Shown here one piece after another: positions 1-6,516 of a stretch of DNA of 8,417 nt. Source of the DNA: Psychrilyobacter sp. (GTDB lineage: Bacteria > Fusobacteriota > Fusobacteriia > Fusobacteriales > Fusobacteriaceae); contig JAGLEA010000193.1 of assembly GCA_023145315.1 (NCBI GenBank), positions 1 to 8,417 of the forward strand. The letters run 5' to 3'. Below the pieces are notes generated by a model. That model did no database searches. It was not told the origin of the DNA and was given only the letters and a program-made list of their open reading frames with translations. Every line of letters starts with the position of its first letter. Position 1 is the first letter of the stretch. The position numbers and the translations under genes are program-made.

Positions 1-2334
1 GTTAACTTTTGATTTTATTTTGATTTTCCCATTATGACTTCTAATTATCTTATCTACTATAGCCATTACTAAACCTGAAGCTTCATCATTTCCACTTGAA
101 AACAACCTAAACAAATTTTCTTTCATGAATTTTTCAGTCATCCCTACTCCATTGTCAAAAACACTGATAACAAATCTATCATTATTAATTTTCGACACTA
201 TATTTACCCTTCCATTAGAAGAATCAGATATAGAATTTAATGCATTATTTACTACCTCTCGAAAAGCTTTAGTTAATTCTATGGAATCTCCTAGAAAATT
301 TATATTTTTATCTACAAATAGTGATACATCAATATCACGGTTGCACTTAGTATAACTCTTAGTCAATTCTTCTAAAAATAAATTAAGATTTATTTCTTCG
401 AAATTATACTCTTTTTTGTCTGAATAATCAAATAATATAGAGTCTTCACGACGAATTGTACATATTTCATCTCTCAGTTGGCTAAATTCTTTTTCACCTA
501 TTTTCTTTTCTTTGTATAACTCTGTCATCATTCTAGCGTGTTCGATTAATATTTTTTTTCTTTTATAAATTATTTTTTTTAACATACTAGTCAGAGCATA
601 TTCTCTCTCATTCACTACTTTTTTTGTTTCTATTCTTTTATTTTTATAATGGGCTTCCATATTTAACAAAATAACACTGTAAAACTCTATATCTTCAAGC
701 TCTATTCTCTTTCTTGATATATAATTGTCTACTAAAATGCAACCTATATTTTTTTCACCATCAAAGATAGGCAAGATCATAAAATTATTCAACCCAAATC
801 CCATGAGTAGTTCACTACCTAAAGATATTTTATAGCTCTTTGTATTTTGAGAGATTATTTTTCTACTACTAATAGCAGTTTCAAACAAGTTATTAGTACC
901 TCTTATTTTTATTAGTGGAATTATTTCTTTCATAGTTTCGTATCTTAAGTCAAAACTAGAAAGATTATCTTCTGTCATAATATCCTTATTTTTTCTTATT
1001 TTCTTCCCTACAAGCCCACCTATTTCACTACTTGCCTCAAAAAATATAGCTCTGTCATAACCAAATCCATCCTTAGATGTGAACTCTTCTAAAATAAGAT
1101 CTATCACTTTTTCATCTGTACCTTCTAACCTTACCTTTGTCAAGAGTCTTTCAATACCTTCTACTTGATGAATATGATCTTTTAGCTTTAAGTTTTGATT
1201 TTCGAGAATAAAATTATTTTCTTTTAGTTTTTCTACCATTCTCTTCATAGATACACTCAAAGCTTTTATCTCACTAGTCCCATTTAATCTTAAATTTCTA
1301 TCTAAGTTTCCCGCTGCAATCTCTTCTACGGCTTCTGATAAATCTTCTAGCGGTTGTAGGAGTTGTCTGAATGTTCCAGTTATTATAAGTGAATTAAGTA
1401 GTAGTAGTACTGCTACTGCTAATGCTATTAATTTTATAACATCTTGTTTGAATTTTGTTAAAACAGGTTCTTTAATCCCTACAACTAAGTGACCTATTTT
1501 TTCTCCAAAAAACCCATAAACATCTTTAGATATCACGTTATAGTTTTCACCATAGCTGACCATTTCTTTTAAATCATACTCACTACCATTGAGTTTAATC
1601 TTCTTAGATTTAATCATTAATAATTTTTTTTCCTCTTCAACACCTAAATTTAAAAGAGTTTTTGATTTAGACATCCCTATTCCAACTATATCAAGGTCGT
1701 CTACTAGTTTCAAATATTTATTTCCATGAAAAAACTTTGCTTCTATAGGAATTTCTAACCTAATAGCTTCTACTTCATCATTATTTTTTATTGGCATAAT
1801 TAATTCATAATAGTATTTATCCTCAGCTTCATGATACTTAGTCGATGTTACACTAATTTTTTGATTTTCTACTATCGATAATTTATCCCAAAATCCACTT
1901 GATTTCAATAGTGTTTCCTTATCCTTCCTTGTATATATCCCGTCATCACCTAAAATCTGATCGTCTTTCCCTATTATAATTAAATTATAATCTTGAAATA
2001 GTGAGATATTCTCTCCCCCCAACATTCGAGAGAGATTTCCATGAATTTTTTTTTCATTTACCCACATCTCATCTTTATCAGAAAAAATATCTTCTGCTAT
2101 AAATAAATCTTCATCTATATATTCTTGTAGGTCAGTGACGAGCTCTTTATTCCTAACTTCTATCATCTTTTCAATTATTTGTACTTTTTCTACAGCTTTT
2201 AAGGCAAAGTTTTTTTCTAGCTCCTTAAAAGCAAAAACAATTACTATACCTATTATTGTTAGCCCGGTAATTAGCATAGACATCTCATTAAATAAGATTG
2301 TTTTAAAGAGTAATGAATCTTTTTTTATTTTCAT
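1..2334 (-). CDS. Membrane sensor histidine kinase (sensor-TM-HAMP-GAF-DHp-HATPase), C-terminus cut by window edge
   Basis: I translated this frame by hand: it is open for 778 codons from ATG (2334-2332) to base 1 without a stop. Residues about 17-36 and 299-318 are membrane helices and enclose an extracytoplasmic region of about 260 residues, probably a Cache-like sensor. A HAMP linker follows (about 319-370), then a coiled stretch and a GAF-like domain (about 399-560, with GFGYDRAIFF). The likely phosphoacceptor is His599 in IEHARMMTELY, which lacks the usual HELRTP context. The HATPase region shows an N box (FREVVNNALNSI, Asn697), a G1 box (DNGVGM, Asp727), an F box (LFRLFSS) and a G2-like SGLVMAIV in place of GxGLGLAIV. 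Known HKs autophosphorylate and pass phosphate to a response regulator; none is visible here. The gene starts one base after the tex stop. The kinase call is firm; the ligand is unknown, and the odd G2 and H boxes leave activity open. Confidence 0.87.
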   Translation of the reverse strand, partial: MKIKKDSLLFKTILFNEMSMLITGLTIIGIVIVFAFKELEKNFALKAVEKVQIIEKMIEVRNKELVTDLQEYIDEDLFIAEDIFSDKDEMWVNEKKIHGNLSRMLGGENISLFQDYNLIIIGKDDQILGDDGIYTRKDKETLLKSSGFWDKLSIVENQKISVTSTKYHEAEDKYYYELIMPIKNNDEVEAIRLEIPIEAKFFHGNKYLKLVDDLDIVGIGMSKSKTLLNLGVEEEKKLLMIKSKKIKLNGSEYDLKEMVSYGENYNVISKDVYGFFGEKIGHLVVGIKEPVLTKFKQDVIKLIALAVAVLLLLNSLIITGTFRQLLQPLEDLSEAVEEIAAGNLDRNLRLNGTSEIKALSVSMKRMVEKLKENNFILENQNLKLKDHIHQVEGIERLLTKVRLEGTDEKVIDLILEEFTSKDGFGYDRAIFFEASSEIGGLVGKKIRKNKDIMTEDNLSSFDLRYETMKEIIPLIKIRGTNNLFETAISSRKIISQNTKSYKISLGSELLMGFGLNNFMILPIFDGEKNIGCILVDNYISRKRIELEDIEFYSVILLNMEAHYKNKRIETKKVVNEREYALTSMLKKIIYKRKKILIEHARMMTELYKEKKIGEKEFSQLRDEICTIRREDSILFDYSDKKEYNFEEINLNLFLEELTKSYTKCNRDIDVSLFVDKNINFLGDSIELTKAFREVVNNALNSISDSSNGRVNIVSKINNDRFVISVFDNGVGMTEKFMKENLFRLFSSGNDEASGLVMAIVDKIIRSHNGKIKIKSKVN

Positions 2335-2335
2335 T

Positions 2336-4498
2336 TTATAATCCTTTTTTAGTTAATGCCACCCTATTTCTATTGTTATCTATACTATCCACTTTCACCT
2401 TTATAATCTCGCCTACCGAAAGCTCACTAGTCATGTCAGTGACTCTCTTCTCTAGTTTTGAAATATGTAACAGTGCGTCATTTTTTAACCCAATATCTAT
2501 AAAGGCACCAAAGTTAACTACATTTCTAACAGTTCCTTCTAATTCCATCCCCTCTTTTAGATCAGACATCTTAAGTACATCTGATTTTAGAAGTGGTTTT
2601 GGTATATCATCTCTAGGATCACGTCTTTCTCTTACTAGAGCTTCATATATATCTTTTGCCGTTTCTTCTCCGACATCATTTTTTTCTATAAATTTTTCTA
2701 AATCCATGTTACCTAATATTTCACGAGCTTTTTCTAGATCTTTGTGATATTTTTTTAGATCAAATCCATTTTCTTTTAAAAGTTCCTTTGCTACTTTATA
2801 AGATTCAGGATGAATTATAGTATTATCTAGTGGGTTCTCACTCTCTGGAACTATTAAAAATCCTGCCATTTGTTCATAAGCTTTTGCACCTAGGCCCTTT
2901 ACTTTCAAAAGTTCTTTTCTTGCTTTAAATTTTCCATTTTCCTTTCTATATGCTTCTATATTTTTAGCTACATTTTTTTTTACTCCAGAAACATGTGATA
3001 ACAAAGCCCAAGATGCTGTATTTACATTTATCCCTACTGAGTTTACAACACCTTCAATTACATCTCCTAATGATCCTTCTAATTTTTTTTGATTTACATC
3101 ATGTTGATACATTCCAACACCTATAGATTTAGGATCTATTTTTACGAGTTCTGCTAACGGGTCTTGTACTCTTCTAGCTATAGATATAGCGCCTCTTACT
3201 GTAACATCAAAATCTGGGAACTCCTCTGCAGCTATTTTTGATGCTGAATAGATAGAGGCTCCTGCTTCACTTACTATTAGATACTTTACATCTCCCTTTA
3301 CTTCTTTTAGAAGCTCAGCTACAAAAGCTTCTGTTTCACGAGAGGCAGTTCCATTACCTATTACTATGATATCAATCTTATATTTTTCTATATAACCTAA
3401 TATTTTAGCTTTTGCTTCAGCTAATAATTTTGGATTATGCATCCCTTTCACAAGATATAAAACATCATCTATTTTGTAAAAACCATCTGAATCTATAACT
3501 ACAGTTTTGCATCCAGTTCTATATGCTGGATCCAATCCCAAGATGTTTTTTTCGTGTAGAGGTGGTTGTAGCATTAAGTTTTTTAAATTTTCTTTAAATA
3601 TCTTTATTGCGTCTAATTCACCTTTTTCTGTTAGAATATTTCTAATTTCCCTTTCTACAGATGGTAATATTAATCTACTCAAGCTGTCTTTAACTATATC
3701 TAAATACAATTCATTTAAATTTTTATTTATAAACTCTCCTAATATATGCTTTTCGATCATATCCATTGTTCTTTCATTAAATTTAATTGAAACAGATAAT
3801 ATTTTTTCCTTTTCCCCACGATTTACAGCCAATATTCTGTGAGAAGGTATCCTTGACACCATCTCCATATGCTCGTAATAATCTTCAAAAGTTTTTTTCT
3901 CATCTTTCTCTTTATTTTTCTTCACTAAACTTGTATTCAATTCACCATATTTTAACATTCTCTCTCTTATACTTTCTCTATACTTTATTTTTTCACTTAT
4001 ATGTTGAGCTAAAATCAACTTAGCTCCATCTATAGCTGCTGATATGTCTAAAATATTTTCATTAATATAGTTTTTGGCCTCTTCTTCTATATCATTAAAA
4101 AGAATTCCTAATTTCCTCATATACATTGCTAGTGGTTCTAATCCATTTTCTATAGCTATATCTGCCTTAGTTTGTTTTTTCTTTTTATATGGTAGATATA
4201 GATCTTCTACTTGTTGGAGTTTTACAGCTTTTATAATATCGTTTTTCAATATTTCTGTTAATTTTCCTTGCTCATTTATTAATTTTATTACATCCTCTTT
4301 TCTTTTTTCTAAATTTCTTAAATAGGTAATTTTATCTAAGATATCTCTTATTTGTACTTCATCTAAATTTTCAGTCACTTCTTTTCTATATCTAGAAATA
4401 AATGGAACTGTAGAGCCTTCATCTAACAATTTAATTGTATTTTCTACTTGTTCGACCTTAATTTTTAGTTCTTTTGATATTAATTGATTTATATTCAA
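2336..4498 (-). CDS. tex: Tex family RNA-binding transcription accessory protein
   Basis: The protein is 720 residues from the TTG start at 4498, the usual size for Tex/YhgF. Tex proteins are cytoplasmic nucleic-acid-binding proteins linked to transcription and RNA metabolism. In order: an N-terminal helical Tex domain (with STVPFISRYRKEVT and DLYLPYKKKKQTKA), a YqgF/RNase H-like domain (GLDPAYRTGCKTVVID from about residue 321, IGNGTASRETE about 380-390, SEAGASIYSASK about 410), the signature RRVQDPLAELVKIDPKSIGV then GMYQHDV, helix-hairpin-helix segments (about 490-550, KVKGLGAKAYEQMAGFL) and a C-terminal S1 domain (about 646-718, GTVRNVVNFGAFIDIGL). An in-frame TTG at 4525 would add nine residues (MKTKRWWKF), but these overlap the ribosome binding site, so I chose 4498. 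It is the first gene of a unit with the histidine kinase. No domain is missing. Confidence 0.96.
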   Translation of the reverse strand: MNINQLISKELKIKVEQVENTIKLLDEGSTVPFISRYRKEVTENLDEVQIRDILDKITYLRNLEKRKEDVIKLINEQGKLTEILKNDIIKAVKLQQVEDLYLPYKKKKQTKADIAIENGLEPLAMYMRKLGILFNDIEEEAKNYINENILDISAAIDGAKLILAQHISEKIKYRESIRERMLKYGELNTSLVKKNKEKDEKKTFEDYYEHMEMVSRIPSHRILAVNRGEKEKILSVSIKFNERTMDMIEKHILGEFINKNLNELYLDIVKDSLSRLILPSVEREIRNILTEKGELDAIKIFKENLKNLMLQPPLHEKNILGLDPAYRTGCKTVVIDSDGFYKIDDVLYLVKGMHNPKLLAEAKAKILGYIEKYKIDIIVIGNGTASRETEAFVAELLKEVKGDVKYLIVSEAGASIYSASKIAAEEFPDFDVTVRGAISIARRVQDPLAELVKIDPKSIGVGMYQHDVNQKKLEGSLGDVIEGVVNSVGINVNTASWALLSHVSGVKKNVAKNIEAYRKENGKFKARKELLKVKGLGAKAYEQMAGFLIVPESENPLDNTIIHPESYKVAKELLKENGFDLKKYHKDLEKAREILGNMDLEKFIEKNDVGEETAKDIYEALVRERRDPRDDIPKPLLKSDVLKMSDLKEGMELEGTVRNVVNFGAFIDIGLKNDALLHISKLEKRVTDMTSELSVGEIIKVKVDSIDNNRNRVALTKKGL
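2342..2350 (-). promoter_or_regulatory. Ribosome binding site of the histidine kinase inside the end of tex
   Basis: On the minus strand AAAAAAGGA lies in the last codons of tex, seven bases before the kinase ATG at 2334-2332. The tex stop TAA (2338-2336) is one base before that ATG. This arrangement decides the start and implies translational coupling to tex. Confidence 0.7.
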
Positions 4499-4504
4499 AA
4501 ATTT

Positions 4505-4516
4505 CCACCACCTTTT
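4505..4516 (-). promoter_or_regulatory. Ribosome binding site of tex
   Basis: On the minus strand AAAAGGTGGTGG lies six bases before TTG (4498-4496). This spacing supports that TTG as the start and argues against the in-frame TTG at 4525, which has no such site before it. Confidence 0.75.
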
Positions 4517-4542
4517 AGTTTTCAATCTTTATTTTATCATAA

Positions 4543-4573
4543 ATAGTACTTTTTTTAAAGTGATATACCTCAA
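4543..4573 (-). promoter_or_regulatory. Possible promoter of the tex-kinase unit
   Basis: The gap between the galU terminator and tex must hold the tex promoter if the unit is transcribed independently. The best match I see on the minus strand is TTGAGG (4573-4568), a 19-base spacer, and TACTAT (4548-4543). An alternative -10 is TATGAT (4541-4536), but it has no good -35 partner. The spacer is longer than ideal and the AT-rich context gives many chance matches. Confidence 0.33.
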
Positions 4574-4574
4574 T

Positions 4575-4616
4575 AAAAAGTCAGAGGAATAAGTTATCTT
4601 ATCACCCTGACTTTTA
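4575..4616 (-). terminator. Rho-independent terminator after galU
   Basis: AAAAGTCAG (4576-4584) pairs with CTGACTTTT (4607-4615). The stem continues inward with GG/CC (4586-4587 with 4605-4606) and ATAAG/CTTAT (4589-4593 with 4598-4602) around a TTAT loop. On the minus strand it begins 16 bases after the galU stop and ends in a T-run (TTTTTATTG). The plus-strand side is also followed by CTTTTATTTTATT, so it could work both ways, but I see no plus-strand gene that needs it. Confidence 0.85.
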
Positions 4617-4631
4617 TTTTATTCCTATAGT

Positions 4632-5516
4632 CTATTTCATAGTTTTAAAATATTCATTAATATATTCTTTCAAATCATCTTTTGTTTCCTCATTTCTAAG
4701 TCCAAATTCAATATTAGCTTTTAACAGCCCTATCTTACTACCAATATCATATCTTTTCCCTTTAAACTTAAATGCTCCTACTCCATGACCATCCTTTATC
4801 ATAGCTAGTATCCCATCGGTTAACTGAATCTCTCCTCCTACTCCTGCACCTTGTTTTTCCAAGTAAGGAAATATTTCTCCTGTTAATACATATCTCCCTA
4901 AAGCTGCCATCTTTGACGGTGCATCTTCTAAGCTTGGTTTTTCTACAAAATTTTCCATAAGAACTGTATCTTCATCTAAAGTTTTTGTAGGTTTTACAAT
5001 ACCATATTTAGATATATCTTCATCTGCCACTTCTTGAACCCCTATTACACTATGACCATATTTCTCATAGTTTTCTATAAGTTGCTTAGACACAGGGTTT
5101 TTATCATTATACATGATGTCATCTCCTAATGCTATAACAAACGGTTCATCTCCTACAAATGGTCTTGCTTTTAATATTGCATGTCCTAAACCGAGAGGTT
5201 TATTCTGTCTTACATAAAATATATTTACCATATTAGATATATGCTTTATCTTCTCTAATAATTCTAATTTCCCCTTCTCTTCTAAAGTTTTTTCAACTTC
5301 ATATGAATAATCAAAATGATCTTCAATAGAATTTTTATTCCTTCCTGTAACTATACAAATATCTGTAATTCCAGACGCCACTAACTCTTCTACTATATAT
5401 TGTAACGACGGTCTGTCTACAATAGTTAACATCTCTTTTGGTTGTGCCTTTGTTGCAGGAAGTACACGAGTCCCCAAGCCTGCTGCAGGTATAACTGCTT
5501 TAGTTATTTTTTTCAT
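4632..5516 (-). CDS. galU: UTP--glucose-1-phosphate uridylyltransferase
   Basis: The 294-residue cytoplasmic enzyme joins UTP and glucose-1-phosphate to give UDP-glucose and pyrophosphate, a precursor for polysaccharide and glycolipid synthesis. The whole GalU signature is present: the nucleotide-binding loop GLGTRVLPATKAQPKEM (residues 13-29), QNKPLGLGH (104-112), the acidic ALGDD (129-133), VEKP (201-204), GRYVLTGEIF (about 207-216), GGEIQLTDGI (227-236) and RYDIGSKIGLLKANIEFGL near the C-terminus. Length is normal for bacterial GalU. The ATG at 5516 has a GGAGG site seven bases before it. It follows the upstream secreted-protein gene after 19 bases and is the last gene before a strong terminator, so it is probably co-transcribed with the polysaccharide cluster. 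A related nucleotidyltransferase using another sugar (RfbA, GlmU type) is unlikely given the GalU-specific motifs. Confidence 0.96.
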   Translation of the reverse strand: MKKITKAVIPAAGLGTRVLPATKAQPKEMLTIVDRPSLQYIVEELVASGITDICIVTGRNKNSIEDHFDYSYEVEKTLEEKGKLELLEKIKHISNMVNIFYVRQNKPLGLGHAILKARPFVGDEPFVIALGDDIMYNDKNPVSKQLIENYEKYGHSVIGVQEVADEDISKYGIVKPTKTLDEDTVLMENFVEKPSLEDAPSKMAALGRYVLTGEIFPYLEKQGAGVGGEIQLTDGILAMIKDGHGVGAFKFKGKRYDIGSKIGLLKANIEFGLRNEETKDDLKEYINEYFKTMK

Positions 5517-5523
5517 AAATTAA

Positions 5524-5528
5524 CCTCC
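5524..5528 (-). promoter_or_regulatory. Ribosome binding site of galU
   Basis: GGAGG on the minus strand sits seven bases before the galU ATG (5516-5514), within the 19-base gap after the preceding stop codon. It fixes the start. Confidence 0.7.
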
Positions 5529-5535
5529 AATTTTA

Positions 5536-6453
5536 CTATTCGCTGTAATTTATAACTCTAAAATCACTAGCTTTTATTTCATTTATCGCATCTATATCTT
5601 CACCTTCGAATATTCCTTTCCAATCGCCATTACTTTGAAAATATAAACTCATGGACTTAGAATCATTTTCATCTACTAGATACATTCCATATTTTTTTAA
5701 TGCCTCTAATACTATTTTTGCACCTTTAGGGTATTTAGATATATCAATATCTGGTTTTAATTGTAATCTTGTTCCCATGGGCATAGCTTTTAGAGAGTTA
5801 GTACTGTCATTATCCGTTCCTTGAGTTGCTGGAAGTATGAATTCTTCATATCCATCACGTGCATCAAAAGAAAAAGCAAGTGCATGCTCTATCTTGCCAG
5901 CACGAACTTCTTCTGGTCTAATCAGACCTGCAATAATAGGTGTTCCTGCTTCACGAGACCCTCCCTCTATAACTCCATTACCAGTTAGGTCAGTTTCACA
6001 TGCATTTCCGCTACTATAGTTTGGATATTGACCTTGAAAATCATAGAACCCCCATACCTTTTGCCTCTTTTTATCCACTATAGCCAAATGTGCATCTAGG
6101 CCTGTAGAAGGTTTTGCATAAGATGGTATTGGAGCCTTTATTTCTTTTCCCCATGAGCTGTGGGAAGAAACCTCTATATTTTGAGGATTCTCTGATAAAC
6201 TATCCACATAATAAACTGGTATAGACCATTCACCCATGTTCGCTTCTAATCTACATTCTCCAACGGGAATATAAGATTTTTTTCTGAAATATTCATTAAT
6301 ATAAGAAATTTGTTGATCACTATTCTGATCAACCTTTTCAACACTATTTATTAATTGATTCCAAGGACTACTATCATTAAAAGGACGCCATACTTCACTA
6401 TTACTAAAAGTTGTCGTTATTAATAACAAATAACCAAAAAACATTTTTTTCAT
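5536..6453 (-). CDS. Secreted protein of unknown function in a polysaccharide cluster
   Basis: The 305-residue protein starts with a signal peptide (MKK, a hydrophobic run at residues 4-16, probable cleavage near FSNS-EV at 19/20), so it should act outside the cytoplasmic membrane. No other membrane segment is seen. The mature part has motifs that look like a conserved domain: RPFNDSSPWN (23-32), GLDAHLAIVD (118-127), VWGFYDF (133-139), ETDLTGNGVIEGG (153-165), AGLIRPEEVRAGKIEHALAF (175-194), FILPAT (205-210), MPMGTRLQL (224-232) and LEALKKYGMYLVDEND (249-264). I recall similar SPWN...HAL...KYGMYLVD patterns in secreted bacterial proteins of unknown role, but I cannot name the family. Asp120, His122, His190 and Asp261 are candidate functional residues; Cys67 and Cys152 could form a disulfide. 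The gene lies between the flippase and galU and has GGAGG before ATG 6453. Polysaccharide processing or attachment is inference from context only. Confidence 0.85.
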   Translation of the reverse strand: MKKMFFGYLLLITTTFSNSEVWRPFNDSSPWNQLINSVEKVDQNSDQQISYINEYFRKKSYIPVGECRLEANMGEWSIPVYYVDSLSENPQNIEVSSHSSWGKEIKAPIPSYAKPSTGLDAHLAIVDKKRQKVWGFYDFQGQYPNYSSGNACETDLTGNGVIEGGSREAGTPIIAGLIRPEEVRAGKIEHALAFSFDARDGYEEFILPATQGTDNDSTNSLKAMPMGTRLQLKPDIDISKYPKGAKIVLEALKKYGMYLVDENDSKSMSLYFQSNGDWKGIFEGEDIDAINEIKASDFRVINYSE

Positions 6454-6458
6454 ATTTA

Positions 6459-6464
6459 ACCTCC
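6459..6464 (-). promoter_or_regulatory. Ribosome binding site of the secreted-protein gene
   Basis: GGAGGT on the minus strand stands a few bases before ATG 6453-6451. It favours the first ATG over the second in-frame Met at codon 4. Confidence 0.65.
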
Positions 6465-6479
6465 ACTGACAGGCAATAT

Positions 6480-6509
6480 ATAATAATATGCTATCATATT
6501 TTTTGACAG
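6480..6509 (-). promoter_or_regulatory. Possible weak internal promoter before the secreted-protein gene
   Basis: In the 63-base gap after the flippase the minus strand reads CTGTCA (6509-6504), an 18-base spacer and TATTAT (6485-6480), which match -35 and -10 elements partly. A small palindrome (AATATG-CTAT-CATATT, 6485-6500) lies in the spacer and could be an operator or chance. AT-rich sequence makes such matches common. Confidence 0.28.
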
Positions 6510-6516
6510 AATTCTA

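Noticed and set aside
125..355. Plus-strand open frame of 76 codons
   Set aside because: It is opposite the HATPase domain of the kinase, lacks a ribosome binding site and has no recognisable domain.
1..2334. Possibility that the kinase is a frameshifted pseudogene, as it has no stop in the window
   Set aside because: Triplet-by-triplet reading of most of the frame (every segment from base 1 to about 1560, and a continuous translation for the rest) shows no stop and continuous domain order; it is simply cut by the window edge.
2313..2747. Plus-strand open frame of 144 codons
   Set aside because: It is the reverse of the tex C-terminus (S1 domain), Ser/Phe-rich as expected for the complement of a Lys/Glu-rich AT-rich gene, with no ribosome binding site.
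3507..4325. Three plus-strand open frames opposite the tex N-terminal half
   Set aside because: They are low-complexity hydrophobic/Ser-rich shadows of tex with no start signals or family features.
6485..6500. Palindrome AATATG-CTAT-CATATT followed by T's on the plus strand, considered as a terminator
   Set aside because: The stem is only six pairs and mostly A-T, no plus-strand gene ends there, and on the minus strand it is not followed by a T-run.
6503..6508. TTGACA on the plus strand, considered as a -35 element
   Set aside because: I see no fitting -10 at 16-18 bases, and it would read antisense into the flippase with no plus-strand gene ahead.
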